Part shown: one piece after another, positions 14,780 to 21,980 of the stretch
How positions within the stretch are numbered: position 1 is the stretch's first letter
Layout of the letters: the number at the start of each line of letters is the position of its first letter
Notes under the pieces: model-generated
Told to the model about the DNA's origin: nothing
The model's database searches: none
What the model saw: only the letters and a program-made list of their open reading frames with translations
NCBI GenBank assembly: GCA_022795855.1
Contig: JAAWHL010000002.1
Coordinates: forward strand, 1 to 63,461
Origin: Lawsonibacter sp.
Lineage (GTDB): Bacteria > Bacillota > Clostridia > Oscillospirales > Oscillospiraceae
DNA length: 63,461 nucleotides
Direction of reading: 5' to 3'
Made by a program: the position numbers and the translations under genes

Positions 14780-17146
14780 CTATTTCAGCTCCACAACGGT
14801 CACGCCGTCCTCCCCTTCCCCGTAGCGGCCGGGGCGGAAGGATTTCACATAGCGGCTGCGTTTCAGGTGCTCCCGCACCGCCCTGCGCACCGCGCCGGTG
14901 CCCTTGCCGTGGACCACCGTCACCGTCTCCAGCTTTCCCATCATCGCGGTGTCCAGGAAGCGGTCCAGGGCGGCCACGGCCTCGTCGCTCATCATCCCCC
15001 GCAGATCCACCTGGCTGGGGACGGCGGCGGTGCGCAGGGTGCGCTCCGCCTGACGCATGACCCGCCGGGTCTCCCGCTGGGCGGAGGTCTCCCCCTCCAC
15101 CACCCGGACCTCGCTCTGTTTGGCGGTAATCTTCAAAATGCCCGCCTGGAGCTGGAGGGTGCCGTCCTTGTTCACCGACAGCACCGAGGCCCGGGTGCCC
15201 ATCTTCACCAGCTCCACCGTGTCGCCCGCCTCCGCGTCCCGGACGGCCGGCGGCAGCTCCTGCGTCTCTCCGCCGCCCACGCCCCGCTCCGCCTCGTTGA
15301 GCAGGCGCCGGGCTGCGGCGCGGCGGTCGTTGACCTGCTGCCAGTCCAGCTTGTCCTGCTGCCGCCGCAGCTCCTTCATCTCCGCCATGGCCAGGTCGCT
15401 GGCGTCCCGGGCCTGCTGAATGATGGCCCGGGCCTCCGCCTGGGCCTTCTCCACCGCCTTGGCACGCTCCTCCTCCAGCTTCTTCCGGTACTCCCGGGCC
15501 CTGTCCGCCGACTGCTCCATCTCCAGCTTCAGCCGCCGGGCCGCGTCCCGCTCCCGCTCCATCTCCTGGCGCTGCTGGTCCAGGCGGGTGAGCACATCCT
15601 CAAAGCGCACATTCTCCGCGTCCAGCCGCCGGGCCGCCCGGTCGATGATGTCCTCCGGCAGGCCCAGCCGGCGGGAGATGGCAAAGGCGTTGGACTTTCC
15701 CGGGATGCCCAGCACCAGACGGTAGGTCGGGGCCAGGGTGTCCACATTGAACTCGCAGCTGGCGTTCTCCACCCCGTCGGTGGTCATGGCGTATACCTTC
15801 AGCTCGGCGTAATGGGTGGTGGCGGCCACCAGGGCCCCCGCCTGACGGGCCGCGTCGATAATGGCCGCAGCCAGGGCCGCGCCCTCCACCGGGTCGGTGC
15901 CCGCCCCCAGCTCGTCCATCAGAATCAGGGTTTTGCCGTCCGCCTGGGCCAGAATTCCCACAATGTTGGTCATGTGGGAGGAGAAGGTAGACAGGGACTG
16001 GGCGATGGACTGCTCGTCCCCGATGTCGGCCAGCACCCGGTCAAAGACCCGCACCGTGCTGTCTGCCCCGGCGGGGATGTGCAGGCCGCACTGGGCCATC
16101 AGGGTAATCAGACCCAGGGTTTTCAGGGTCACCGTCTTGCCGCCGGTGTTGGGCCCGGTGATGACCAGGGTGTCAAAGCGCTCCCCCAGGCTCAGGTCGT
16201 TGGCCACCGCCGTCTTGGCAGGCAGCAGGGGGTGCCGCGCCCGGCGCAGGCACACATGCTTCTCCGACAGCCTGGGTTGAGCGCCCCCCATCTGGAGGGA
16301 CAGCTTTCCCCGGGCAAAGATGGCGTCCAGCATGACCAGCAGGGTGTAGTCCTCCAGGATGTCCTCCCTGTGGGCGGCGCACTCCGCCGACAGCTCGGCC
16401 AGAATACGCTCAATCTCCTTTTTCTCCCGGGCCAGCAGCTCCCGCAGCTCGTTGTTGGCCTTCACCACCCCCATGGGCTCGATGAAGAAGGTGGATCCCG
16501 AGGAGGACACGTCGTGGACCAGCCCGGGAATGGCGTTCTTATGCTCCGACTTCACAGGGACCACATAGCGGTCGGAGCGGATGGTGATGATGGATTCCTG
16601 GAGATATTTGGACTGGTTGGAGGAAATCAGCCTCTGTAAAATATCCCGCACCTTGGACTCGGTGGCCCGGATGTGCCGGCGGATGGCCGCCAGCTCGGAG
16701 CTGGCCGAGTCGGCCAGCTCATCCTCCCCCACAATGGAACCGGTGATGCGCTCCTCCAGGAAGCGGTTAGGGGTCAGGGAGTGGAACAGATGGGAGATGA
16801 CGCTTTTCTCCCCGGCGTCTCCGTACTCCCGGGCGGTGCGGGCCGAGCGCAGCACCGCCGCGATTTCCAGCAGCTCCCGGGTGTTCAGGCTGCCCCCCAT
16901 CTCCGCCCGCTGCAGGCTGGCCCCCACCGGCTTGACTCCGGAAAAGCCTGGACTGCCCCGCAGGGTCAGCATCTCCGCTGCGGCGGAGGTCTCCTCCTGG
17001 GCGCGGCGCACATCGTCCGGGTCGGTCATGGGGCGCAGCGCCGCACAGCGCTCCCGCCCCTCCTGGGTCACGGCGCAGGCGGCGAGCAGCTCCAGCACCC
17101 GGGGCAGCTCCAGGGTCACAATGGATTTTTCAAACAATTCGCTCAC
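14780..17146 (-). CDS. mutS2: Endonuclease MutS2
   Basis: MutS-family ATPase with a C-terminal Smr nuclease. In Bacillus it is reported to split collided ribosomes, and in other bacteria to act in anti-recombination. 788 residues, the standard length. It starts at the GTG at 17146 with GGAGG 6 nt upstream; the frame is open further but the family begins here (ELFEKSIVTLEL). The Walker A loop ITGPNTGGKTVTLKT is near residue 330, Walker B LILMDELGAGTDP near 405, a long coiled coil covers about 510-625, and the Smr domain (VDLRGMMSDEA, VTVVHGKGTGAVR) covers about 710-788. Transcribed from the 17.3 kb region. Confidence 0.95.
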   Translation of the reverse strand: MSELFEKSIVTLELPRVLELLAACAVTQEGRERCAALRPMTDPDDVRRAQEETSAAAEMLTLRGSPGFSGVKPVGASLQRAEMGGSLNTRELLEIAAVLRSARTAREYGDAGEKSVISHLFHSLTPNRFLEERITGSIVGEDELADSASSELAAIRRHIRATESKVRDILQRLISSNQSKYLQESIITIRSDRYVVPVKSEHKNAIPGLVHDVSSSGSTFFIEPMGVVKANNELRELLAREKKEIERILAELSAECAAHREDILEDYTLLVMLDAIFARGKLSLQMGGAQPRLSEKHVCLRRARHPLLPAKTAVANDLSLGERFDTLVITGPNTGGKTVTLKTLGLITLMAQCGLHIPAGADSTVRVFDRVLADIGDEQSIAQSLSTFSSHMTNIVGILAQADGKTLILMDELGAGTDPVEGAALAAAIIDAARQAGALVAATTHYAELKVYAMTTDGVENASCEFNVDTLAPTYRLVLGIPGKSNAFAISRRLGLPEDIIDRAARRLDAENVRFEDVLTRLDQQRQEMERERDAARRLKLEMEQSADRAREYRKKLEEERAKAVEKAQAEARAIIQQARDASDLAMAEMKELRRQQDKLDWQQVNDRRAAARRLLNEAERGVGGGETQELPPAVRDAEAGDTVELVKMGTRASVLSVNKDGTLQLQAGILKITAKQSEVRVVEGETSAQRETRRVMRQAERTLRTAAVPSQVDLRGMMSDEAVAALDRFLDTAMMGKLETVTVVHGKGTGAVRRAVREHLKRSRYVKSFRPGRYGEGEDGVTVVELK

Positions 17147-17512
17147 GGGAAACCTCCAAACATACAGACCGCGGCCCTTCCGCGCGTCGTTTTTCTGATA
17201 CAGCGGCATGGGAAGGGATGATACTGCTGACGGGGAAGGGCCTTGTCCATCCCCCAGACACACCAGCGGTCATAACAGGGCTTTTTCCAGGATTTGAAGC
17301 GCCTTGTCCCTCCTCATCCCAACCTCTCCTTCGCCCTTTCATTTTACCACAGCCGCCGCTTTTTTTCCACTGTTCCGCAATAAAATTGATTTCCGTGAAA
17401 AACCGCCAAAGGGCCTTGCAATTCCCCGTCAGGTCGGATACAATAAAAGGACGGGCGGGACCGGCTCCGCCGTCCCGCCGCAGCCTTCAAGAACCATACG
17501 AGGTGACAGACT
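17147..17512. other. Divergent gap between mutS2 and the COG0523 GTPase, with a 15-codon ORF
   Basis: The gap holds the plus-strand promoter at 17416-17444. On the minus strand, 124 nt before mutS2, a tiny ORF at 17317-17270 (ATG, 15 codons, TGA) has a good GGAGAGG ribosome binding site; its product MRRDKALQILEKALL is amphipathic. The possible mutS2 promoter is weak (TAAAAT near 17346). The remainder shows nothing recognisable. Confidence 0.4.
17416..17444 (+). promoter_or_regulatory. Promoter of the COG0523 GTPase gene
   Basis: TTGCAA (17416-17421), 17-nt spacer, TACAAT (17439-17444). A Zur-type operator palindrome was looked for and not seen. Confidence 0.7.
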
Positions 17513-18457
17513 ATGAGCGACTCCCGCATTCCCCTCTACCTGATTACCGGGTTTCTGGACAGCGGCAAGACCACCCTGCTGACCGACACGCTGAACATGG
17601 ACTATTTCAACGACGGCCAGCGCACCGTGCTCCTGATGTGCGAGGAGGGGGAGGCGGAATACGACCCGCAGTTCCTCTCCCAGCGCAACTGCCGCATGGT
17701 CCCGGTGGAGCAGGAGCAGCTGAACACCGCCTTCCTTCAGGAGGTGGACCGCCGCTATCAGCCCGAGCGGGTTCTGCTGGAGTACAACGGCATGTGGCCC
17801 ATCGACATCCTGCGGCGGCTGAAGCTGCCTAAAAACTGGGGGCTGTACCAGGCCATCGACGTGGTGGACGGCTCCACCTTTGAGATGTACCGCGCCAATA
17901 TGCAGTCCATGATTATCGACATGGTCACCGAGGCGGACATGGTGCTGTTCAACCGCTGCTCCGGCGACATGCCTCTGTCCGGCTGGAAGCGCTCCATCCG
18001 GGCGGTCAACCGCATGTGCGAAATCGTCTTTGAGGACAGCAGGGGCGAGCAGCTGGAGGTGGAGGATATCCTCCCCTACTCCCTGGAGGACCGCCGGATT
18101 ACCCTGGAGGACGGGGATTACGGCATCTGGTATCTGGACATCCAGGACCATCCGGACCGCTATGTGGACAAGACCATCACCTTCAAGGCCCAGGCGATGA
18201 CCGGGGCGCGCCTGCCCAGGGGCTCCTTTGTCCCCGGCCGCAACGCCATGACCTGCTGTGCCGACGATATCCGCTTTTTCGGCTTCCTGTGCAAGTACGA
18301 CAAGGCCCGCTCGCTGAAAAAAGGCGAGTGGATTACCCTGACCGCCGTCATCAAATGGGAGAGCTCCCCCGTCTACGAGGAGGAGGGGGTCGTCCTCTAC
18401 GCCCAGAGCGTGGAAAAGGCCGAGCGGCCCGACGACCCGCTGGTCTACTTCCGCTGA
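17513..18457 (+). CDS. COG0523 (CobW-like) GTPase fused to a DUF1980/YcgQ-like domain
   Basis: 314 residues. The N-terminal 180 residues are a G3E GTPase: Walker A GFLDSGKTT (residues 13-21) and the switch motif LLEYNGMW near 90. The usual metal-binding CxCC motif of COG0523 metallochaperones is absent, and the NKxD guanine motif reads NRCSGD. Instead of a CobW C-terminal domain, residues 205-314 look like the OB-like C-terminus of DUF1980/TIGR03943 proteins (YcgQ): GRNAMTCCADDIRFFGFLC, then KKGEWITLTAV. In Firmicutes, genes for YcgQ/YcgR and a COG0523 GTPase are often neighbours, so the fusion suggests one metal-handling system. The metal is unknown. No permease gene is next to it. Confidence 0.8.
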   Translation: MSDSRIPLYLITGFLDSGKTTLLTDTLNMDYFNDGQRTVLLMCEEGEAEYDPQFLSQRNCRMVPVEQEQLNTAFLQEVDRRYQPERVLLEYNGMWPIDILRRLKLPKNWGLYQAIDVVDGSTFEMYRANMQSMIIDMVTEADMVLFNRCSGDMPLSGWKRSIRAVNRMCEIVFEDSRGEQLEVEDILPYSLEDRRITLEDGDYGIWYLDIQDHPDRYVDKTITFKAQAMTGARLPRGSFVPGRNAMTCCADDIRFFGFLCKYDKARSLKKGEWITLTAVIKWESSPVYEEEGVVLYAQSVEKAERPDDPLVYFR

Positions 18458-18882
18458 ATTTCTCCGTTACCGGCCAAAACGCGCTGCGGGCCTTTCCCGC
18501 AGCGCGTCTGCTTTTTTCTCCGGTCCAGCAGCCGGTCCGCCAGGAGCACCAGCGCCCCGCCCGCCTGATAGGCCAGCAGGTCCAGAAGATCAAATACCGC
18601 CCCCGGCTTCCACAGGGGGGCGGCGCACTCCCACACCAGCCCGCAGACCAGCAGGAACCCGGCCGCCACCATCCGGGAGCGCACCCGGCCCAGCCGCCCC
18701 CACCCCAGCAGCAGGTTCAGCCAGCACAGAATGGCAGCCCCCGCCAGGATATCGTTGGCCCAGCACCGCAGGAAGAGCCCCGGCCAGCCGGGGACCGTCC
18801 GGCTGAGCCAAAAGCGGTTCAGCAGATAGAACGCTCCGGCGGCAGCGGGCACGCCGGCGTCCAGCGCAGGGCGGCCCCTCAC
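18445..18882 (-). CDS. Hypothetical integral membrane protein
   Basis: 145 residues with about four hydrophobic segments and a basic C-terminus (DRLLDRRKKQTRC). Family not recognised. Its GTG start at 18882 overlaps the stop of the upstream regulator gene by four bases, so the pair is cotranslated. Its 3' end overlaps the 3' end of the convergent GTPase gene by 13 bp, and the inverted terminator at 18479 lies inside its coding sequence. A role together with the regulator is likely but unknown. Confidence 0.65.
   Translation of the reverse strand: MRGRPALDAGVPAAAGAFYLLNRFWLSRTVPGWPGLFLRCWANDILAGAAILCWLNLLLGWGRLGRVRSRMVAAGFLLVCGLVWECAAPLWKPGAVFDLLDLLAYQAGGALVLLADRLLDRRKKQTRCGKGPQRVLAGNGEIQRK
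18479..18517 (+). terminator. Terminator of the COG0523 GTPase gene
   Basis: A 12-bp perfect stem ACGCGCTGCGGG (18479-18490) with 18496-18507, a five-nt loop, then CTGCTTTTTT. It lies within the 3' coding end of the convergent membrane-protein gene. Confidence 0.8.
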
Positions 18883-19580
18883 AGGAAGCTGAGCAGCAGG
18901 ACGGCGGCCACAACGGCCAGCATCACCGCCGCCACCACCATGCCGAAGGACAGCGGCTCCCTTACCCTGCGGAAGCTCTCGCTGTCCAGCGGCCTGAGCC
19001 GGGCCAGCTGTATGGGGTCCTCCCCCTCCCGGCTGTGGTACACCCCGAACTGTTCGGAATAGTTCACCCGCTCCAGCGCCTGGGTCACCTGGCTCCGGTT
19101 CAGCTCCTTTCCCACAATAAAAGGGGCCTGCTTTGCCGCCTCCTCCGCCTGGAACACGCTCATTTTGTATTTCATGGGGGGCTCCCAGGTCAGAAAATCC
19201 AGGCTGGACAGGTCCTGGAGGTCCTGCCCCGCCAGATAGTGGTCCCCCTGCCGCATCAGCAGGGTGTAGCGCTCCTCCTCCGCGCCCTGCAGGCTCCGCC
19301 CGCAGTTGGGACAGAACTTGTCCAGCCCCGTCACCACCGACTTACAGCCGGGACATTCCAGGGGCGCCCGCTCCCGGGCCTGCTCTTCCCCCAGCAGCAG
19401 CCAGTCGGAGGACACCCCGAACAGCCGGCACATCTCCGCCACATAGGCCACGTCCGGGTTGCTCTGACCCGCCTCCCACTTGCTCACCGCCTGGCGGGAG
19501 ACCCCCAGCGCCTCCCCCAGCTGCTCCTGGGTCAGCCCCGCCTGCTTTCGGGCCAGAGCGATGCGTTCACTCAGTTCCAT
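18879..19580 (-). CDS. XRE-family HTH regulator with zinc ribbon and C-terminal membrane anchor
   Basis: 233 residues. An N-terminal HTH (ARKQAGLTQEQLGEALGVSRQAVSKWE) is followed by a CPGC...CPNC zinc ribbon (about residues 75-95), a soluble middle domain, and a single hydrophobic helix at the very C-terminus (about 213-232). This layout suggests a regulator tethered to the membrane that may sense an envelope signal. GAAAGGAGCGGATCTGG lies before the ATG at 19580. It is followed with a four-base overlap by a small membrane protein, which may be its partner. Ligand and targets are unknown. Confidence 0.85.
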   Translation of the reverse strand: MELSERIALARKQAGLTQEQLGEALGVSRQAVSKWEAGQSNPDVAYVAEMCRLFGVSSDWLLLGEEQARERAPLECPGCKSVVTGLDKFCPNCGRSLQGAEEERYTLLMRQGDHYLAGQDLQDLSSLDFLTWEPPMKYKMSVFQAEEAAKQAPFIVGKELNRSQVTQALERVNYSEQFGVYHSREGEDPIQLARLRPLDSESFRRVREPLSFGMVVAAVMLAVVAAVLLLSFL

Positions 19581-19684
19581 CCAGATCCGCTCCTTTCCTC
19601 ACCATTGTAGCAAAACAGCGGAATTCCGGCAAGCAAAATGAGCTGGAAGTTTGTCAACCCCAGGTTGCGCCGCAGAAAAAGGGC

Positions 19685-19852
19685 TTAGAGCCTGTTTAAT
19701 CTCTCGAAGTATGCCCGAGTCAGGGGATTGTTCCGCCGGACAAGGCAGCTTTTCGCAGGAATCCCCGGGGGGATTCCTGCGAAAATTTCACGCAGAATGG
19801 CGGGAAAGGGCGCGCCGGCCGGTGGGATGAGAGAGGTTAAGCGGGCTCTTAG
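19685..19852. repeat. Interspersed hairpin repeat, copy D (type 2, reference copy)
   Basis: The most symmetric copy. Ends: TTAGAGCCTGTTTAATCTCTC at the left and, as reverse complement, TAAGAGCCCGCTTAACCTCTC at the right. In the centre TTTTCGCAGGAATCC (19750-) pairs perfectly with GGATTCCTGCGAAAA (-19785). CCGCCGGACAAGGC and GCGCGCCGGCCGG flank the stem. Copy E at 45219 matches it over nearly its full length. It lies 22 bp past the stop of the small HTH gene at 19875. Confidence 0.85.
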
Positions 19853-19874
19853 CTTCCGCCTGTTTTCCTGATTT

Positions 19875-20075
19875 TCAGGGAAACAGGAAGACCTCCTCAA
19901 TAGGCGCGTCCACCGCCCGGGAGATATCCACCGCCAGCTTCAGGGAGGGGTTGTACTGGGCCTTCTCCAGGCGCATGATGGTCTCCCGCCGCACCCCCAC
20001 CAGCTGGGCCAGCTGCTCCTGGGTCAGGTTTCTCTTCTGGCGGTAGAATTTCAGCCTGCACTCAAAATCCGGCAT
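19875..20075 (-). CDS. Small XRE-family HTH regulator
   Basis: 66 residues, just one HTH domain: LKFYRQKRNLTQEQLAQLVGVRRETIMRLE, then the helices KLAVDISRAVDAPIEEVF. Such stand-alone regulators are usually repressors of the operon they sit in. The ATG at 20075 follows GAGGAG by five bases; a GTG at 20081 is in frame but would sit on the ribosome binding site. The start is 2 nt past the stop of the upstream membrane protein, so both come from the 20818-20790 promoter. The probable operators are the two 15-bp inverted copies around that promoter. Confidence 0.88.
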   Translation of the reverse strand: MPDFECRLKFYRQKRNLTQEQLAQLVGVRRETIMRLEKAQYNPSLKLAVDISRAVDAPIEEVFLFP

Positions 20076-20077
20076 AG

Positions 20078-20746
20078 TCACTCCTCTTCCCCGTCGTCCG
20101 TTTTATCGTCATGGTCATAGCGGTAGAGCAGGTAGCTGCCCAAAAACAGGTACAGGGCGATACACAGGGAGATGATAATCGTCTCCGCAATCAGGGTGTA
20201 CTCCAGGCTGCCCATCAGCCGTCCCGACCCCACCAGGAGCAGGGAGAGGAAAATCAGGGACAGGGACAGCCGGGAGGCTTCCAGCTGGGCCCGGGCGGTA
20301 TTCTCCAGGTAGCGCTCGTCCATAAAGGTGCCGGACACCTTTCCGTCGTAGTAAAATCCAAAAAAGCCAAAGAAGACGAAAAAGAGAAAGGGGGTCACGG
20401 TTCCGTCCAGCCGGTAGGTCCAAAAGCCCAGAAAGCCCAGGAAACCGGCAAAGCCCAGCAGGCCCAGCCTGGGGTCCACCTTCCGGGTGACCTTCGTTTC
20501 CACCTCCCGGCGCTTGCTCTTCCCTGCCGCCTGCCACACCAGGAAGACAAGGTAGAAGACGTATGCGGTCAGCAGGAGAACCGCGCCCATCATCGGCAGG
20601 TCCTGCACCCGAAAGACATAGGTGGAGAAATCGGTGGGGACCACCAGCCGGGATTCGTTAAAGGTGACGGAGTACCAGACGGCGGCCAGGTTCAGCACCA
20701 GGCAGAGCACCCCCAGGGCAATGACGCGGATTTTTTTCTTGTTCAT
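20078..20746 (-). CDS. DUF3796-like integral membrane protein
   Basis: 222 residues with about six hydrophobic segments; the middle one is unusually Phe/Gly-rich (LGLLGFAGFLGFLGFWTY and FFVFFGFFGFYYDG). The C-terminus is short and acidic. The DUF3796 pairing with a following small HTH regulator is common in Firmicutes; molecular function is unknown. GGAGGAG precedes the ATG at 20746. It is the first gene of a two-gene operon with its own consensus promoter. Confidence 0.75.
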   Translation of the reverse strand: MNKKKIRVIALGVLCLVLNLAAVWYSVTFNESRLVVPTDFSTYVFRVQDLPMMGAVLLLTAYVFYLVFLVWQAAGKSKRREVETKVTRKVDPRLGLLGFAGFLGFLGFWTYRLDGTVTPFLFFVFFGFFGFYYDGKVSGTFMDERYLENTARAQLEASRLSLSLIFLSLLLVGSGRLMGSLEYTLIAETIIISLCIALYLFLGSYLLYRYDHDDKTDDGEEE

Positions 20747-20758
20747 GACAGCTCCTCC

Positions 20759-20773
20759 AAATGTGATTTATTT
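20759..20773 (-). promoter_or_regulatory. Operator copy 1 (15 bp)
   Basis: AAATGTGATTTATTT on the plus strand, an exact inverted copy of 20831-20845. It lies in the mRNA leader just downstream of the promoter of the DUF3796-HTH operon. It is probably bound by the operon's own HTH regulator (inference). Confidence 0.6.
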
Positions 20774-20789
20774 GCCTCTTGATGGGATA

Positions 20790-20818
20790 AATATATCACT
20801 TTCATTCGGTGCTGTCAA
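20790..20818 (-). promoter_or_regulatory. Consensus sigma-A promoter of the DUF3796-HTH operon
   Basis: TTGACA (20818-20813), 17-nt spacer, TATATT (20795-20790) on the minus strand, framed by the two 15-bp operator copies. Confidence 0.85.
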
Positions 20819-20830
20819 TAGGAAAGCTAC

Positions 20831-20845
20831 AAATAAATCACATTT
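20831..20845 (-). promoter_or_regulatory. Operator copy 2 (15 bp)
   Basis: AAATAAATCACATTT on the plus strand, the perfect inverted partner of 20759-20773, 12 bp upstream of the -35 element. The last codons of the LysR gene, whose stop is at 20838, lie inside it. Confidence 0.6.
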
Positions 20846-21797
20846 TCTCTGACGGACCTCCACCGCCCTCCCCGGCGGGCACATCCAGGGCGCGGTACAC
20901 CGCTCGGGTCAGGTCGATAAAGGCCCGGGCCGCCGGAGGCAGGAAGCCGTTTTTCTTATACACCGCCGCCAGGGGACAGGTCAGCGGCGGCGTCCCGATG
21001 GAGAAGAAGGCCAGCTGTTCCCGGTGTCCCGCCTGCCGCAGCCCCGTCTCGGGCAGGAAGGCAAAGCCCACCCCCTCGGCGGCCAGATTGACGGCGGTGG
21101 TGTTGTTGGTGGTCACCAGGGTGCGGCATGGCTTGAGGCCGCAGGCGTCAAAGGTGTTCTGCAGCACCTGCTCCATCCGCCAGCCGGAGGGCAGCAGAAT
21201 CAGCGTCTCCTGCTCCAGCAGGCGCAGGTCAAAGGGGGGCAGGACCTCCCCTTCCCCCAGCCGGTCCCGCACCAGAGGGTGGTCCCGGCGGCCGGCCAGA
21301 AGCACCCGCTCCTGCAAGATCAGCTCATAGGTCAGGGCCTGGGTGTCGCCGGGGATGTGCATGATGCAGAAGTCGGTCCCCTCCTCCGCCATCAGCTCCT
21401 CCAGCCTGGGGGCCGGCATCTCATGGAGCTCCACCTGGACCTCCGGATACTGCCTGGTGAAGGCAGGCAGCACATCCGGGAGCAGCACGCTCCCCCGCCA
21501 GGTGGCCACCCCCACCCGCACCGTCTGCCGCCGGTCCGCCTGGAGCTGCCGCAGGTCGCTGTCCAGCTGCCGGTCCAGCCAGCGCTGGCGCTCCAGATAG
21601 GCGTGGAACACCTCCCCCGCCGCCGTCAGCTTCAGCGGCGTCCTGCTCCGGTCCAGCAGCGTGGCCCCGAGGTCCCCCTCCAGCTTGGCCAGATACTGGC
21701 TCAGATAGGGCTGGGAGAGGTACAGCTTTTCCGCCGCCCGGGAGATGTTGCGCTCCTTTACTATGGTCAGGAAATACTCCGGATTTTTCACAAACAT
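20838..21797 (-). CDS. LysR family transcriptional regulator
   Basis: 319 residues. The N-terminal winged HTH reads FLTIVKERNISRAAEKLYLSQPYLSQYL, the standard LysR pattern, followed by a linker helix and the two-lobed periplasmic-binding-like effector domain from about residue 90. The ATG at 21797 follows GGAGCGCCGGCC. Upstream an AT-rich 12-bp hairpin lies in the leader. LysR proteins usually control an adjacent or divergent gene; here the neighbours on both sides point the same way, so the target is unclear. The gltA/nfnB-type gene upstream ends at a terminator, so LysR has its own transcript. Confidence 0.9.
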   Translation of the reverse strand: MFVKNPEYFLTIVKERNISRAAEKLYLSQPYLSQYLAKLEGDLGATLLDRSRTPLKLTAAGEVFHAYLERQRWLDRQLDSDLRQLQADRRQTVRVGVATWRGSVLLPDVLPAFTRQYPEVQVELHEMPAPRLEELMAEEGTDFCIMHIPGDTQALTYELILQERVLLAGRRDHPLVRDRLGEGEVLPPFDLRLLEQETLILLPSGWRMEQVLQNTFDACGLKPCRTLVTTNNTTAVNLAAEGVGFAFLPETGLRQAGHREQLAFFSIGTPPLTCPLAAVYKKNGFLPPAARAFIDLTRAVYRALDVPAGEGGGGPSEKM

Positions 21798-21834
21798 GGC
21801 CGGCGCTCCTTTTTCGCCTCGGGTATTGTTGTTC

Positions 21835-21862
21835 ATTCTCTTTCTTTGAAAAGAAAGAGAAT
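21835..21862 (-). other. AT-rich hairpin upstream of the LysR gene
   Basis: ATTCTCTTTCTT (21835-21846) pairs perfectly with AAGAAAGAGAAT (21851-21862) across a four-base loop. It is about 40 bp before the LysR start. No T-run follows, so it is more likely a leader structure or DNA operator than a terminator. Confidence 0.5.
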
Positions 21863-21938
21863 CAGAAAGAAACTTTCGGCGCAAAACTTTGTTTTGCTCA
21901 GTGTGTCAAAAAAGCCCGTTGACCTTCTTCACAGTTTG

Positions 21939-21971
21939 AAAAACCGCGTCTTGTGGTGGGCAAGGCGCGGT
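21939..21971 (-). terminator. Terminator after the NfnB/GltA-type gene
   Basis: Minus strand ACCGCGCCTTG pairs with CAAGACGCGGT (one mismatch) and is followed by TTTTC, beginning about 10 nt after the stop at 21981. Confidence 0.65.
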
Positions 21972-21980
21972 CTTTCCGGA

